From a bacterium (GTDB lineage Bacteria; Desulfobacterota; S145-22), in assembly GCA_026986155.1 (NCBI GenBank), contig JALSPC010000117.1, forward strand, positions 1-34,576: a stretch of DNA of 34,576 nucleotides, written 5' to 3'. Of this stretch, positions 24,338 to 32,913 are shown piece by piece. The position numbers were made by a program, and so were the translations under genes. The notes beneath the pieces were generated by a model. The model was not told the DNA's origin, did no database searches, and was given only the letters and a program-made list of their open reading frames with translations. Numbering within the stretch: position 1 is the first letter of the stretch; the number at the start of each line of letters is the position of its first letter.

Positions 24338-25320
24338 AGCGGATATTTATCAAGGGAACGGGATCCTACCTGCCCGAGGGTATCATAACCAATCAAGATG
24401 TGGCCAGGATGATTCAGACGGACGGTGAATGGATCAAAACCCGGACGGGGATCGAGGAACGCCGGAAAGCCAGGCCGGATCAAGCGGCCTCGGACCTCGC
24501 CCTTGAGGCCTCGAAACAGGCTATGGAACAGGCTGGTGTCGGCGCGGAAGACCTGGACCTCATCGTGATGGCCACCATTACGCCGGACACGCACTGCCCC
24601 GCCGGAGCGAACTGGCTGGAGGCGAAACTGAGGGCTGAAAAGGCTGTTTCTTTTGATGTGACCGCGGCCTGTTCCGGTTTCATCTTCGCCCTTTCCGTGG
24701 CAGACAAGTTCATGAAGGCCGACAACGTGAACACCGCCCTGGTTTCCGCGTCTGAGGTGATGACCCGCGTGCAGGACTGGTCTGATCGAAAAAATTGTAT
24801 TCTCTGGGGGGATGGCGCGGGGGCCGTCGTCCTTTCCACGGAACCGGGGGGGCACGAGGTGAAGTCGATTCACCTTCACACGGACGGGGAGGGGGGCAAG
24901 ACCCTTCTCATGCCGGGCGGAGGCTCCGCCACGACTCCCATCACACATGAATCGGTGGACGCCAAGAAGCATACCCTGAAGATGATCAAGGCCAACGAAT
25001 CGTTCCGCGTGGCCGTGACCAGGTTCGCAGAGGCTTGCCGGGAGGCCGTGGAGGAACAGGGCATCTCCCTGTCGGACGTCAAGATGATCATCCCTCATCA
25101 AGCGAATCTTCGCATCATCCAAGCCTTCGCAAAAAAGTTGGGTTACCCTATGGAGAAGGTCTTCGTCAACATTGAAAAGTATGGGAACATCTCTTCGGCG
25201 ACGGTTCCCATCGCGTTGGACGAGGCGGCCCGTTCCGGCAGGCTTAAACCGGGGGACTGGGTCATCCTCGTGGCCTTCGGGGGCGGACTCACGTGGGGAA
25301 GCGCGTTAGTCAGGTGGTGA
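24322..25320 (+). CDS. 3-oxoacyl-ACP synthase III (FabH-like)
   Basis: A 332-residue KAS III-type condensing enzyme. The Cys-His-Asn triad is complete: Cys117 in TAACSGF, His259 in IPHQANLRI and Asn289 in EKYGNISSATVP; the N-terminal GTGSYLPEGIITNQD, IKTRTGIEERR and C-terminal FGGGLTWGSALVRW are standard. FabH starts fatty acid synthesis from acetyl-CoA and malonyl-ACP; related enzymes start other acyl chains, and no other fab gene is nearby, so the primer substrate is open. The ATG at 24322 has GGAGGAGG just upstream. It overlaps the WPFF-repeat gene by 16 nt and continues the mla transcript. Confidence 0.9.
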   Translation: MEPEMKRIFIKGTGSYLPEGIITNQDVARMIQTDGEWIKTRTGIEERRKARPDQAASDLALEASKQAMEQAGVGAEDLDLIVMATITPDTHCPAGANWLEAKLRAEKAVSFDVTAACSGFIFALSVADKFMKADNVNTALVSASEVMTRVQDWSDRKNCILWGDGAGAVVLSTEPGGHEVKSIHLHTDGEGGKTLLMPGGGSATTPITHESVDAKKHTLKMIKANESFRVAVTRFAEACREAVEEQGISLSDVKMIIPHQANLRIIQAFAKKLGYPMEKVFVNIEKYGNISSATVPIALDEAARSGRLKPGDWVILVAFGGGLTWGSALVRW

Positions 25321-25331
25321 TCTGACGGGGA

Positions 25332-26915
25332 ATGTATACCGACTATTTCAATCTACGGGAAGAGCCGTTCCAGGTTACGCCGAACCCAAGATTCCTTTTT
25401 CTCAGCAACATACACAACGAGGCCATTCAAAGACTGGTTGACGGTATCCGCCGCCGGAAGGGCTTCATCGAACTGGTGGGCATGGCCGGCACGGGCAAGA
25501 CACTCCTATGCAAGGAACTTGTCCAGATGCTGGCTTCCGAGATGGACATCGCCTATATCTTCTACCCGGTCTTGAGCGAGCAGGCCCTCTATTTCTCCAT
25601 CCTCAAGCAGTGGGGAGTTGTCCTCGACGAGAACACGCCCGTTCCCGCCCTCCTGGAGCGCATTTCCGCCTTCCTGCGGGGGCGTTTCGCGCGGGGACGA
25701 AACGCCCTTATCATTCTCGACGAGGCGCAGAATCTTTCCCTGCCGCTGCTGGAAAACCTCCGACTCCTCTCCAACCTCGAAACGGACTCCGAAAAGCTCC
25801 TCCAGATACTCCTGTCGGGACAGCCGGAGTTCCACGCCCTGTTGAAGAGCGGGAAGATTCCCCAGCTCGATCAGCGGATCCGCGTGCGGGTCTTCCTGAA
25901 AGCCCTGGACCGGCAGACCCTCCCCCTCTATGTCTATCATCGCCTCAACATGGCCGGCGCGGGCAATGTCGTCTCCTTCACGGATGAGGCCTTCGACCTC
26001 ATCTACAAGACGAGCGGCGGGATTCCCCGTTTGATCAACGCCGTGTGCGAGCGTTCCCTGGAGGAAGCGGCCCTTCGGAAAACGGGCGAGATAGACCGCG
26101 CGATTGTCCGGGCGGCGCTCGAAGAGCTGGAGGGGGAAGAGGGAATCACGCGGAGATTGGGAATGACCGGTCAACGTGGCGTGGGACGGGGAATCGCGTC
26201 CGCCGTGGGTGTACTGATTCTCGTGGCGCTGGCTGGAGGTGCCGCCTGGTACGCGCGGAGACCGGTGCCACCCTCTCCCGAGAAAACGGAAACCAAGACG
26301 GTTGCCAGGGCTGTGGTCCCAAAAAGTGTGGAACCCTCCCCCACGAGGGGGGGGCCAGCGGCGCGCCAAGCGGCGGGGCGGATGTTGCCGCGCCTCAGAC
26401 CGCTTGCGGCCATGCGGGCCTTTCTCGATGGCATGCTTCCCGTCCCGGAGAACAAGCGTCTCTACTGGGGGAGATTGCGCCTGTCGAGGCGGGACATCGC
26501 GGGGTTTGTCACCCCTTTTCTCCTCCACGTGGCGCGGTCGGACGGAACGGCGGGCTGGCTCTGCGCGAGAAAGGCCAGGTCGGGCGGGCTGCAGTTCTGG
26601 CACCGCGGGGACTGGGCGCCGATGGAAGAGGCGGCCCTCGCCTCCTGGACGGGAAGGTGTGGCGTTCCCTACTGGATAGCACCTTTGCCGGATGGCGAAA
26701 GGGCCCTGAGAAAGGGAATGAAGGGCGCGGCTGTGGCGGATCTTCAGGGGTGGCTCGTGACCCTTGGGGACCTGGCAAAGATCACTGGAATCTACGATGG
26801 AGAGACGGAAGCGGCCGTCAGGCGGTTCCAACTGCGCCGAGGGCTGACCCCCGACGGCGTGGCGGGGGCACAGACCCTGGCCTTGCTTTTCCAATGGGGA
26901 CACCCTGGAAATTGA
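25332..26915 (+). CDS. ExeA/GspA-like AAA ATPase with peptidoglycan-binding domain
   Basis: A 527-residue inner-membrane protein. The N-terminal AAA domain (1-275) has Walker A GMAGTGKT (50-57), Walker B ALIILDEAQ (125-133), the sensor-like LLSGQPEFHALL and the family start YTDYFNLREEPFQVTPNPRF. A single membrane helix lies near 283-307. A proline-rich, basic periplasmic linker leads to a C-terminal peptidoglycan-binding domain (about 455-520: RKGMKGAAVADLQGWLV, FQLRRGLTPDGVAGAQTL). ExeA with ExeB helps type II secretion machines cross the cell wall. No exeB or secretion genes are adjacent, so the partner here is unknown. Confidence 0.87.
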   Translation: MYTDYFNLREEPFQVTPNPRFLFLSNIHNEAIQRLVDGIRRRKGFIELVGMAGTGKTLLCKELVQMLASEMDIAYIFYPVLSEQALYFSILKQWGVVLDENTPVPALLERISAFLRGRFARGRNALIILDEAQNLSLPLLENLRLLSNLETDSEKLLQILLSGQPEFHALLKSGKIPQLDQRIRVRVFLKALDRQTLPLYVYHRLNMAGAGNVVSFTDEAFDLIYKTSGGIPRLINAVCERSLEEAALRKTGEIDRAIVRAALEELEGEEGITRRLGMTGQRGVGRGIASAVGVLILVALAGGAAWYARRPVPPSPEKTETKTVARAVVPKSVEPSPTRGGPAARQAAGRMLPRLRPLAAMRAFLDGMLPVPENKRLYWGRLRLSRRDIAGFVTPFLLHVARSDGTAGWLCARKARSGGLQFWHRGDWAPMEEAALASWTGRCGVPYWIAPLPDGERALRKGMKGAAVADLQGWLVTLGDLAKITGIYDGETEAAVRRFQLRRGLTPDGVAGAQTLALLFQWGHPGN

Positions 26916-26933
26916 TATCAAGAAAGGGAATAT

Positions 26934-28010
26934 ATGATGCGTGAGGACAACGGGAACGAAACGCGGTATTTCCCCGACGCCCTGGCGACGGGCGTGGGGA
27001 GCATGCCGCACGTGAAGGCTGAAGATGCCTGCCGGTTCGTGGCGGATACCTTGACAACGGCCCCCTTCTGGCCGCAGCTTCCCAAGCGGTCCTTCAGGGA
27101 GAACATGTACGTCCAGTACAGCGAGGGATTTCCCGGCTTTCAAATAGACGAGGCAGAACAGAAAATGTGGGTGGATACGGCCCGGATGATGGAGGGGCTC
27201 GAGGCCTTCTACGAAAAGGTACTGGCAAACGATCTGGAGGCCTTCGCCATTTCCCGGGAATACGCGGAGGGTCTTTACGCGATGCCGGGGATGCTCCGGC
27301 CCCGCCACCCGGACGGCCCGGTCCTCTACAAGGGACAGGTGACGGGTCCCGTCAGCATGGGGCTCACCGTGACGGATGAAAACCGCCGCGCCATTATCTA
27401 CAACGAGGCGGCGGAAGACGTGGTCGTAAAGACCGTGGCCATGAAGGCGAGATGGCTGGAATCCTACATGCGAGGGTCCGTCCCGGCGGAGAAATATCTC
27501 ATGTTCTACGACGAGCCCTACATGGTCTCCTTCGGCTCCGCCTATCTCAACATGACCCACGAGCAGGTGGTCGGCTATCTGAACGACTGCTTCGAGGGTG
27601 TTTCCTGCCTCACGGGGGTCCACTGCTGCGGAAACACCGACTGGTCGGTGATCCTCGACACCACTGTCGACGTGGTCAACTTCGACGCCTACGAATTCGG
27701 AGTGGGCCTGACGTTATACGATAAGCACCTGAAACGGTTCCTCGCGCGCGGAGGCATCCTCGCCTGGGGTATCGTGCCCACCAGCGAGGCGGTCCGGGAC
27801 GAAAACTACCGGACCCTCGCCGGCCGGCTGGAAGGGCTGCTCGAAAGGCTCGAGGCCAAGGGATTCGACCGCGTGGAGGTCCTGCGCCGGTCGATGATCA
27901 CCCCCAGTTGCGGAACGGGCTCCCTGCCCGTGGAACTGGCCGAAGAAATCTTCACCAAGACGGTGGAGGTCTCAGATTTTATCCGGGAGCGTTTCCTCCG
28001 GGAGGTGTGA
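26934..28010 (+). CDS. MetE/uroporphyrinogen decarboxylase-superfamily protein (methyltransferase-like)
   Basis: A 358-residue TIM-barrel protein related to the catalytic half of cobalamin-independent methionine synthase. It has TGVGSMPH at the start, the QVTGPVSMG strand, FYDEPYM, and a probable zinc site: His230 and Cys232 in VHCCGNTDW (the H-x-C of MetE) with Cys326 in TPSCGTGSL. The N-terminal folate-binding half of MetE is absent, as in the short core-MetE proteins of anaerobes, which take the methyl group from a corrinoid protein. Methyl donor and acceptor cannot be named. AAAGGGAA precedes the tandem ATGs. It ends 13 nt before the convergent oxidoreductase gene. Confidence 0.78.
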   Translation: MMREDNGNETRYFPDALATGVGSMPHVKAEDACRFVADTLTTAPFWPQLPKRSFRENMYVQYSEGFPGFQIDEAEQKMWVDTARMMEGLEAFYEKVLANDLEAFAISREYAEGLYAMPGMLRPRHPDGPVLYKGQVTGPVSMGLTVTDENRRAIIYNEAAEDVVVKTVAMKARWLESYMRGSVPAEKYLMFYDEPYMVSFGSAYLNMTHEQVVGYLNDCFEGVSCLTGVHCCGNTDWSVILDTTVDVVNFDAYEFGVGLTLYDKHLKRFLARGGILAWGIVPTSEAVRDENYRTLAGRLEGLLERLEAKGFDRVEVLRRSMITPSCGTGSLPVELAEEIFTKTVEVSDFIRERFLREV

Positions 28011-28023
28011 TCGCGCCGGTGGG

Positions 28024-29874
28024 CTACACTAGATCTTCCAGCTCGAACAATCGGAGCGTCTCGGGTGTGGGCGTCCCCATCTCCGGGTCCCATCCCATAC
28101 CCTCGTAATAGATTCTCCGGATTTTTTCCCAGAACGGTAGGATGCTTTTCCCCCTGGCGGGCCCGTCTCTGGGAACGGATCCGTATCTGGGTGAAGGCCG
28201 TTCCAGTGATGGCGTCAAACCACATCGAACATTGTACCAGCGCATGAGATGGACGATGCGCTTTCCCGCAAAGGCGGCCGATTTCACGTCCGTCTCCCGG
28301 CCGGTTAAGGCGGAGAAGGCTTCGCAGACCTCTTCTGGGGCCTCGTTTGTACAGAACCGGCAGGTTCCGAGGGCGTCCTCGAACTGGCGCCACCCGTTGA
28401 TTTCCGCGAGAGTTTTCGCGATAGCGGGGGCGTCGAAGAGGTCCCGCAGCGGGGGGGCGAGCGCCCCAGGATACCGGCTGCCGAACGAGGCCTCGATTGA
28501 ACCCGTGTTGGAGAAGCAGGTATCCATCAGTTCGATCCAGCGGGCGCGGTGATCGTGTCCCCTGGGAGAACAGCCCTTGAGGGTGTAGATGCCGAGGGCT
28601 TCCGCCTCCTTCCCGATGCGCTTTGAGGCGACACGCACCCCCTCGGAAAGGAGCATGCCGGCCTTTCCGCGGCGATGGGCGATGGCCTCGATAAGTCGGG
28701 AAATTCCTTCAGTGTCTCCCCAGCCTTTTGGGAAATCACCCATGGAAGAATCGAGGTGGCCGCGTTCGAGGCATTCCAGGCACCAGGAAACCGTCCATCC
28801 CGTCTCCGTTGCATTGAGTCCCAGGTCGTCGGCGAGGCGGGTGAGAAAGATAACATCGGCCGGGTCGAAAATCCCGAGATTCGACCCCAGCGTTGCGAGG
28901 CATTCGTATTCGGGTTCCTCGACCTCCTTTCCTTCGAGGGGGCCCTTTCCCACCTTGATCCAGGCGTTGTGCGCGATGGGACAGCGGTGGCATGTCTTGG
29001 CCCGATGGGGGAAGCGCGCGCGGATTCGGGTACCGTCGAGTTCCTCGATACCCTCCATTCGGTTCACCTGGTAATTCCTGATGGGCAGCTCACCCTTTTG
29101 ATAGGCGGGAATGACGAGCCCCGCGGTGCCGTAGGTGTGCAGGAGACCCTTGAGATAGTTCCGCGCCTTTTTCCGAATGGTCCCGACGGCGGCCTCCCAG
29201 CGCACGGAGTCCTTCGGCGGAAACAATACCTTTCCCCGGGTGACGACGATCGCCTTGACCCTTTTGCTCCCCAGAACGGCCCCGATGCCGTTGTGCGCGG
29301 CCACGTGCCCCTCGTCACCGACAACGGCGGCGAAACGAACGGCGTTTTCTCCGGCGGGACCGATGCTGTAGACGCTGGCCTCACGGGGAGAATAGCCGAG
29401 CCTTTCCAGGAGGGCGGTCTCCGTTTCAAAGGTTCCCTTCCCCCATAGGTGCGCGGCGGGGCGAACCTCAACGCTTCCGTCGTGAACGAAGATATAGACG
29501 GGAGTCTCGGAGACACCTTCCAGGATAAGACCGTCGAAACCGGATGATTTCAGCCGGGCGCCCATATAGCCGTTAGCCTGGGCGGTCCCCGTGAAGCCGG
29601 TCATGGGACTTCGAGTCACCCAGCAGGAGGTTCCCGAGCCCGGCATGCTCGTTCCCGACAGGGGCCCCGCGAAGATGTAAACCGCGTTGCGAGGTTGTAG
29701 GGGGTCGGTTCCGGGGGGGATTTCCGTCGCCAGGAAGTAAACTCCCAGGCCGACGCCGCCGATGAAACGTTCGAGGAGTTCCGCGTCGAGGGTTTCCAGG
29801 GACCATCGACCGCGCGCGAGATCGACCCGGGCGACGACACCGGCGTATCCGCCAGGAAACGCTTTAGGATTCAT
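28024..29874 (-). CDS. Aldehyde:ferredoxin oxidoreductase-family tungsto/molybdoenzyme with altered cluster ligand
   Basis: A 616-residue AOR-family protein. These enzymes hold W (or Mo) in a bis-pterin site beside one 4Fe-4S cluster and oxidise aldehydes to acids, reducing ferredoxin. Family marks: FIGGVGLGVYFLATEIPPG, GPLSGTSMPGSGTSCWVTRSP, AQANGYMGARLKSSGFDGLILEG, the pterin motifs DDLGLN (349-354) and DALGTC (500-505), and EEPEYECLATLGSNLGI. The cluster motif C-x2-C-x3-C reads TCHRCPIAHN: Cys295 and Cys298 are kept, but the third position is His302; the distal ligand Cys505 is present. The start overlaps the aroE-like stop by 11 nt. As the last gene of the operon, a role in oxidising an aldehyde made by the TPP enzyme is inferred. 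Confidence 0.88.
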   Translation of the reverse strand: MNPKAFPGGYAGVVARVDLARGRWSLETLDAELLERFIGGVGLGVYFLATEIPPGTDPLQPRNAVYIFAGPLSGTSMPGSGTSCWVTRSPMTGFTGTAQANGYMGARLKSSGFDGLILEGVSETPVYIFVHDGSVEVRPAAHLWGKGTFETETALLERLGYSPREASVYSIGPAGENAVRFAAVVGDEGHVAAHNGIGAVLGSKRVKAIVVTRGKVLFPPKDSVRWEAAVGTIRKKARNYLKGLLHTYGTAGLVIPAYQKGELPIRNYQVNRMEGIEELDGTRIRARFPHRAKTCHRCPIAHNAWIKVGKGPLEGKEVEEPEYECLATLGSNLGIFDPADVIFLTRLADDLGLNATETGWTVSWCLECLERGHLDSSMGDFPKGWGDTEGISRLIEAIAHRRGKAGMLLSEGVRVASKRIGKEAEALGIYTLKGCSPRGHDHRARWIELMDTCFSNTGSIEASFGSRYPGALAPPLRDLFDAPAIAKTLAEINGWRQFEDALGTCRFCTNEAPEEVCEAFSALTGRETDVKSAAFAGKRIVHLMRWYNVRCGLTPSLERPSPRYGSVPRDGPARGKSILPFWEKIRRIYYEGMGWDPEMGTPTPETLRLFELEDLV

Positions 29875-30709
29875 GATGTTTTATCCATTCCAACAGGGTT
29901 TTTCTCATGATGTTTTCGGGAGGTTCGAGTCCCGTCCAGAACCTGAAGGAATCGGCGCCCTGGGCGACCAGCCACTCGGTTCCGGAGATCACCCGGCACC
30001 CGACCTTCTCCGCTTCCCTGAGGAGCCGCGTGTGAACCGGCGCATAGACGGCATCCATGACGACGAGATCCTTTTGCAGCAGGGAGACCGGCAGGGGAAG
30101 CGCCTCCGTATCGGGGGCCATGCCCACGGGAGTGCAGTTGATGACGGCTGCCGTCCCTTCCGGGATCGTGATGGATTCGAGGGGATGGAAGGGACAGTCC
30201 AGGTCGCGGCTCAACGTCACGGCAAGGTGCCTGTCCAGGTTTCGATTGTAGATGGAGGGTTTCGCCCCGATGGACTTGAGGGCCGTGACCACGGCCCGGG
30301 CCGCTCCCCCGGCGCCCAGGACGATGACGGGTTTGTCCCGCCAATTGAACCCCTTCTCCCGAAACAGGCGGAGAAGCCCGGTGACATCGGTATTCGTTCC
30401 GATCAAGCGTTTTCCCCTGTTTGCGACGGTATTGACGGCCCTGGAGATCCGCCCGGTCTCCGAAATCTCATCGAGAAGGGGGAGGATCTCGTGTTTCCAG
30501 GGCAGGGTGACGTTGACGCCTTTCAGGTTCAGGCCCCTGATGCCATCGACGGCCCGAGGCAGGTCTTCCACGTCGAAGGTCACGTAGACCGCGTTGAGGT
30601 CACACGCCCTGAACGCCGCGTTCTGGATGAGCGGGCTGAGACTATGGGCTACCGGATGACCGATGAGTCCGTAGATTCCCGTTTTTCCGTCTATTTCCAT
30701 CCCGATCAA
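29864..30709 (-). CDS. aroE: Shikimate dehydrogenase-like protein (AroE family)
   Basis: A 281-residue NAD(P)-dependent dehydrogenase of the shikimate/quinate family, interconverting 3-dehydroshikimate and shikimate, or dehydroquinate and quinate. Motifs in order: GHPVAHSLSPLIQNAAF, VNVTLPWK with the catalytic Lys, GTNTDVTG with the catalytic Asp, the nucleotide loop GAGGAARAV, VINCTPVGM, DAVYAP and TEWLVAQGADSF. The residues after the second strand (YNRNLDR) have Asn-Arg, a pattern usual for NADP in AroE. It starts at a TTG overlapping the TPP enzyme's stop (TTGA), or at the ATG at 30700. Its position inside a catabolic-looking operon suggests a degradative rather than biosynthetic job; this is inference. 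Confidence 0.88.
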   Translation of the reverse strand: MIGMEIDGKTGIYGLIGHPVAHSLSPLIQNAAFRACDLNAVYVTFDVEDLPRAVDGIRGLNLKGVNVTLPWKHEILPLLDEISETGRISRAVNTVANRGKRLIGTNTDVTGLLRLFREKGFNWRDKPVIVLGAGGAARAVVTALKSIGAKPSIYNRNLDRHLAVTLSRDLDCPFHPLESITIPEGTAAVINCTPVGMAPDTEALPLPVSLLQKDLVVMDAVYAPVHTRLLREAEKVGCRVISGTEWLVAQGADSFRFWTGLEPPENIMRKTLLEWIKHHES

Positions 30710-32448
30710 TACTTGTAGATATCGAGAATGTCCCAGTAGCCGTCCGTCGGAACGGGGATGTCACGATCCATCAGCACGTCCAGCAGGACCGGAACTTCCG
30801 ACGCGAAGGCGTCTTTCAGTGCCCTTCGTAGTTTCCCTGGATGCTCGATCCGCTCGGCCCGTATCCCGAAAGAACGGGCGATTCCCGCGAAGTCCGGGGT
30901 GTATTCTTCCCCCGTCTTCGCGTCGCGGAACTGGGTACCGAAATCCCTCCCGTAAGCAGCGTGCTGGAGCCCGTAGATGGTTCCAAACGCCTTGTTGTTC
31001 ATCACGATCCACGTCACGGGGATGTTCTGTTCCCTGGCGGTGGCCAGCACGCCCAGGACGGAACTCATCGCGCCGTCCCCGATGAGGGCCACGACGGTCT
31101 TCTCGGGAGCGCCGATCTTGGCCCCCAGGGCAGCGCAGGGACCGAATCCCATGGTGGCCAGACCACTTGGAGGAAAATGCGTTTGGGGGGTGAGAATCGG
31201 AAACTGTTGGCCGAGCCCGTTCTTGTTCCAGCCCACGTCGGTGACCACGATCCCGTCCTCCGGCAGGAGATCGCGCACCTCGGAGAGTATCCGGGCCGGA
31301 TGAATGGGAACCCGCTCGGACCTCCCTTCTTCCCTGACCTTTTCCCACCAGGCCTGCCGTTCTTTCACAAGCCCGGATACCCGCGCGTCTTTTTTCCAGT
31401 CTTTCGGAGGCATCCGCTCGGCGAGGGCGTCGAAGAGCTCCCCAAGGACCGCCCTGGCGTCCCCGATGATGGCCACTTCCGTGGGGTAGGTTTTCCCGAT
31501 TTCTCCGGGATCGATATCGACGTGGATCAGTTTCGTCGGCGGGATGGCAAACGTGTATTCAGGAATCCATGAGGAGCAGTCGGCCTCCGCGAACCGGGTT
31601 CCGACGGCGAGGAGGACATCGGCGTTCCGGGCAACCTCGTTGGAAAGCCTGGTTCCCCAGAAACCCGTCATGCCCATGGAGAGTGGATGGTCCTCACGGA
31701 TGGCGCCTTTGCCCATGAGGGAGGTGACGACGGGGATGCCGAAGGTTTCCGCGAGGCGGGTGAGTTCTCCAGAGGCCCCGGAAAGGATGACCCCTCCCCC
31801 GGCGTAGATGGCGGGCGAGGCGGCGCCGGAGAGGAGTTCCGCCGCTTCCTGGATTCGGCGGGTGTCTCCGCGGTCCCTCGAAACGGGAAAAACCCGTTTC
31901 GTGAGGGTGTCGTCCACCTGGATCTCTGCCCTGCGGGAGAGGAGGTCCATGGGGATGTCGATCAGGACGGGCCCCGGCCGCCCCGATACGGCCGTGTTGA
32001 AGGCCCTGGCCACGATGTCCGGGATCGCCTCGACCCGGTGAACCCGCCAGGCGCGCTTGACGAAGGGTTTGTAGATCTCGAACTGGGTGGCGTCACCGTG
32101 CATCTTGACTTCCTGGTGCGCGTCGTGGCCGAAATGCTGGGTGGGGATGTCCCCCGCGATGACCACAAGGGCGGAGGAATCGAGGGCGGCGTTGGCCACG
32201 CCCGTCACGGCGTTGGTCAGGCCGGGTCCCAGGTGGGTCATCAGGATTCCCGGTTTGTGGGTGGCGCGGAAATATCCGTCCGCCGCGTGCGCGGCGAATT
32301 GTTCGTGCCGGAATGTAATGTAATGGATGGATGAATCGGCCATGGCGTCCATGAAGGCGATGACGGTATGCCCGCAAAGCCCGAAGACGGTTTCGACACC
32401 CAGGGTCTCGAGGCAATCGACGAGAATTTTTCCTCCACTGTCTTTCAT
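30706..32448 (-). CDS. Thiamine diphosphate-dependent enzyme of the acetolactate synthase family (IolD/cyclohexanedione hydrolase-like)
   Basis: A 580-residue three-domain TPP enzyme. The catalytic glutamate is Glu49 in FRHEQFAAHAADGY, the mid-domain has SGRPGPVLIDIPMDL and AIYAGGGVILSGA, and the TPP-Mg motif runs GDGAMSSVLGVLATAREQN to MNNKAFGTIYG. Related enzymes include acetolactate synthase, sulfoacetaldehyde acetyltransferase, the inositol ring-opening IolD and the cyclohexane-1,2-dione hydrolase of Azoarcus. No small regulatory subunit (ilvN) is adjacent and the neighbours are not branched-chain genes, so acetolactate synthase is unlikely. Ring or chain C-C cleavage of a diketone giving an aldehyde or acid is the working idea. 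GGGGG precedes the ATG. Confidence 0.85.
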   Translation of the reverse strand: MKDSGGKILVDCLETLGVETVFGLCGHTVIAFMDAMADSSIHYITFRHEQFAAHAADGYFRATHKPGILMTHLGPGLTNAVTGVANAALDSSALVVIAGDIPTQHFGHDAHQEVKMHGDATQFEIYKPFVKRAWRVHRVEAIPDIVARAFNTAVSGRPGPVLIDIPMDLLSRRAEIQVDDTLTKRVFPVSRDRGDTRRIQEAAELLSGAASPAIYAGGGVILSGASGELTRLAETFGIPVVTSLMGKGAIREDHPLSMGMTGFWGTRLSNEVARNADVLLAVGTRFAEADCSSWIPEYTFAIPPTKLIHVDIDPGEIGKTYPTEVAIIGDARAVLGELFDALAERMPPKDWKKDARVSGLVKERQAWWEKVREEGRSERVPIHPARILSEVRDLLPEDGIVVTDVGWNKNGLGQQFPILTPQTHFPPSGLATMGFGPCAALGAKIGAPEKTVVALIGDGAMSSVLGVLATAREQNIPVTWIVMNNKAFGTIYGLQHAAYGRDFGTQFRDAKTGEEYTPDFAGIARSFGIRAERIEHPGKLRRALKDAFASEVPVLLDVLMDRDIPVPTDGYWDILDIYKY

Positions 32449-32487
32449 TGGTTACCCCCTTACGGTTTCAGGTTGTATCCGCGGGAT

Positions 32488-32871
32488 TTACCGGGTTGGC
32501 ATGTCGCCCGGAGGGGCGTAGGCCCAGAGGAGCCAGAGGGGTTCCTCGCCGTTGTTGTAGTGGACGTGTACCACCCCGTCGGGGATGAAGATGAAGTCGT
32601 TGGTCTTGAAGGGCGTTTCCTTGTCGTGGGTGACGTCGATGGCGACCCCCGTTCCCTTGATGACGTAATTGAATTCCTCGGACCCGGGGTGAGAATGCGG
32701 GGCACACCTTTCTCCGGGCTCGAAAATGGTCAATCCGACCACGAGACGTTCCGAGTTGACGAGTTCCTTGTCGATAACCCGGAATACCTTTCGACGGAGT
32801 CCTTCCTCCTCCAGACCGAGCCAGAAGTGGTTGCCTTCCTTGAATGGGTTGATGATCCTTACCTCTTCCAT
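32488..32871 (-). CDS. Small cupin-domain protein
   Basis: A 127-residue single-cupin protein. The metal-binding motif one is PHSHPGSEEFNYVIKGTG (His59, His61, Glu65 or Glu66) and motif two is DFIFIPDGVVHVHYNNGEE (His102 or His104), so a complete metal site can be formed. Single cupins of this size act as isomerases, epimerases, dioxygenases or ligand sensors; in an operon of sugar- or cyclitol-like substrates an isomerase is plausible, but nothing proves it. A strong AAGGAGG precedes the ATG. It lies 39 nt before the TPP enzyme gene and 42 nt after aroQ. Confidence 0.82.
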   Translation of the reverse strand: MEEVRIINPFKEGNHFWLGLEEEGLRRKVFRVIDKELVNSERLVVGLTIFEPGERCAPHSHPGSEEFNYVIKGTGVAIDVTHDKETPFKTNDFIFIPDGVVHVHYNNGEEPLWLLWAYAPPGDMPTR

Positions 32872-32913
32872 GGTTGCCTCCTTTTCCCGTTGATTTTCAT
32901 CGATTTCATATTT

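Noticed and set aside
25506-27623. A 705-codon open frame on the minus strand opposite the ExeA-like and MetE-like genes
   Set aside because: Same reason: a shadow of high-GC third positions, low complexity, no domain.
30706-32448. Annotation of the TPP enzyme as acetolactate synthase IlvB
   Set aside because: No ilvN or ilvC is adjacent, and the operon holds ring-acting enzymes, a cupin and an aldehyde oxidoreductase; only family membership is certain.
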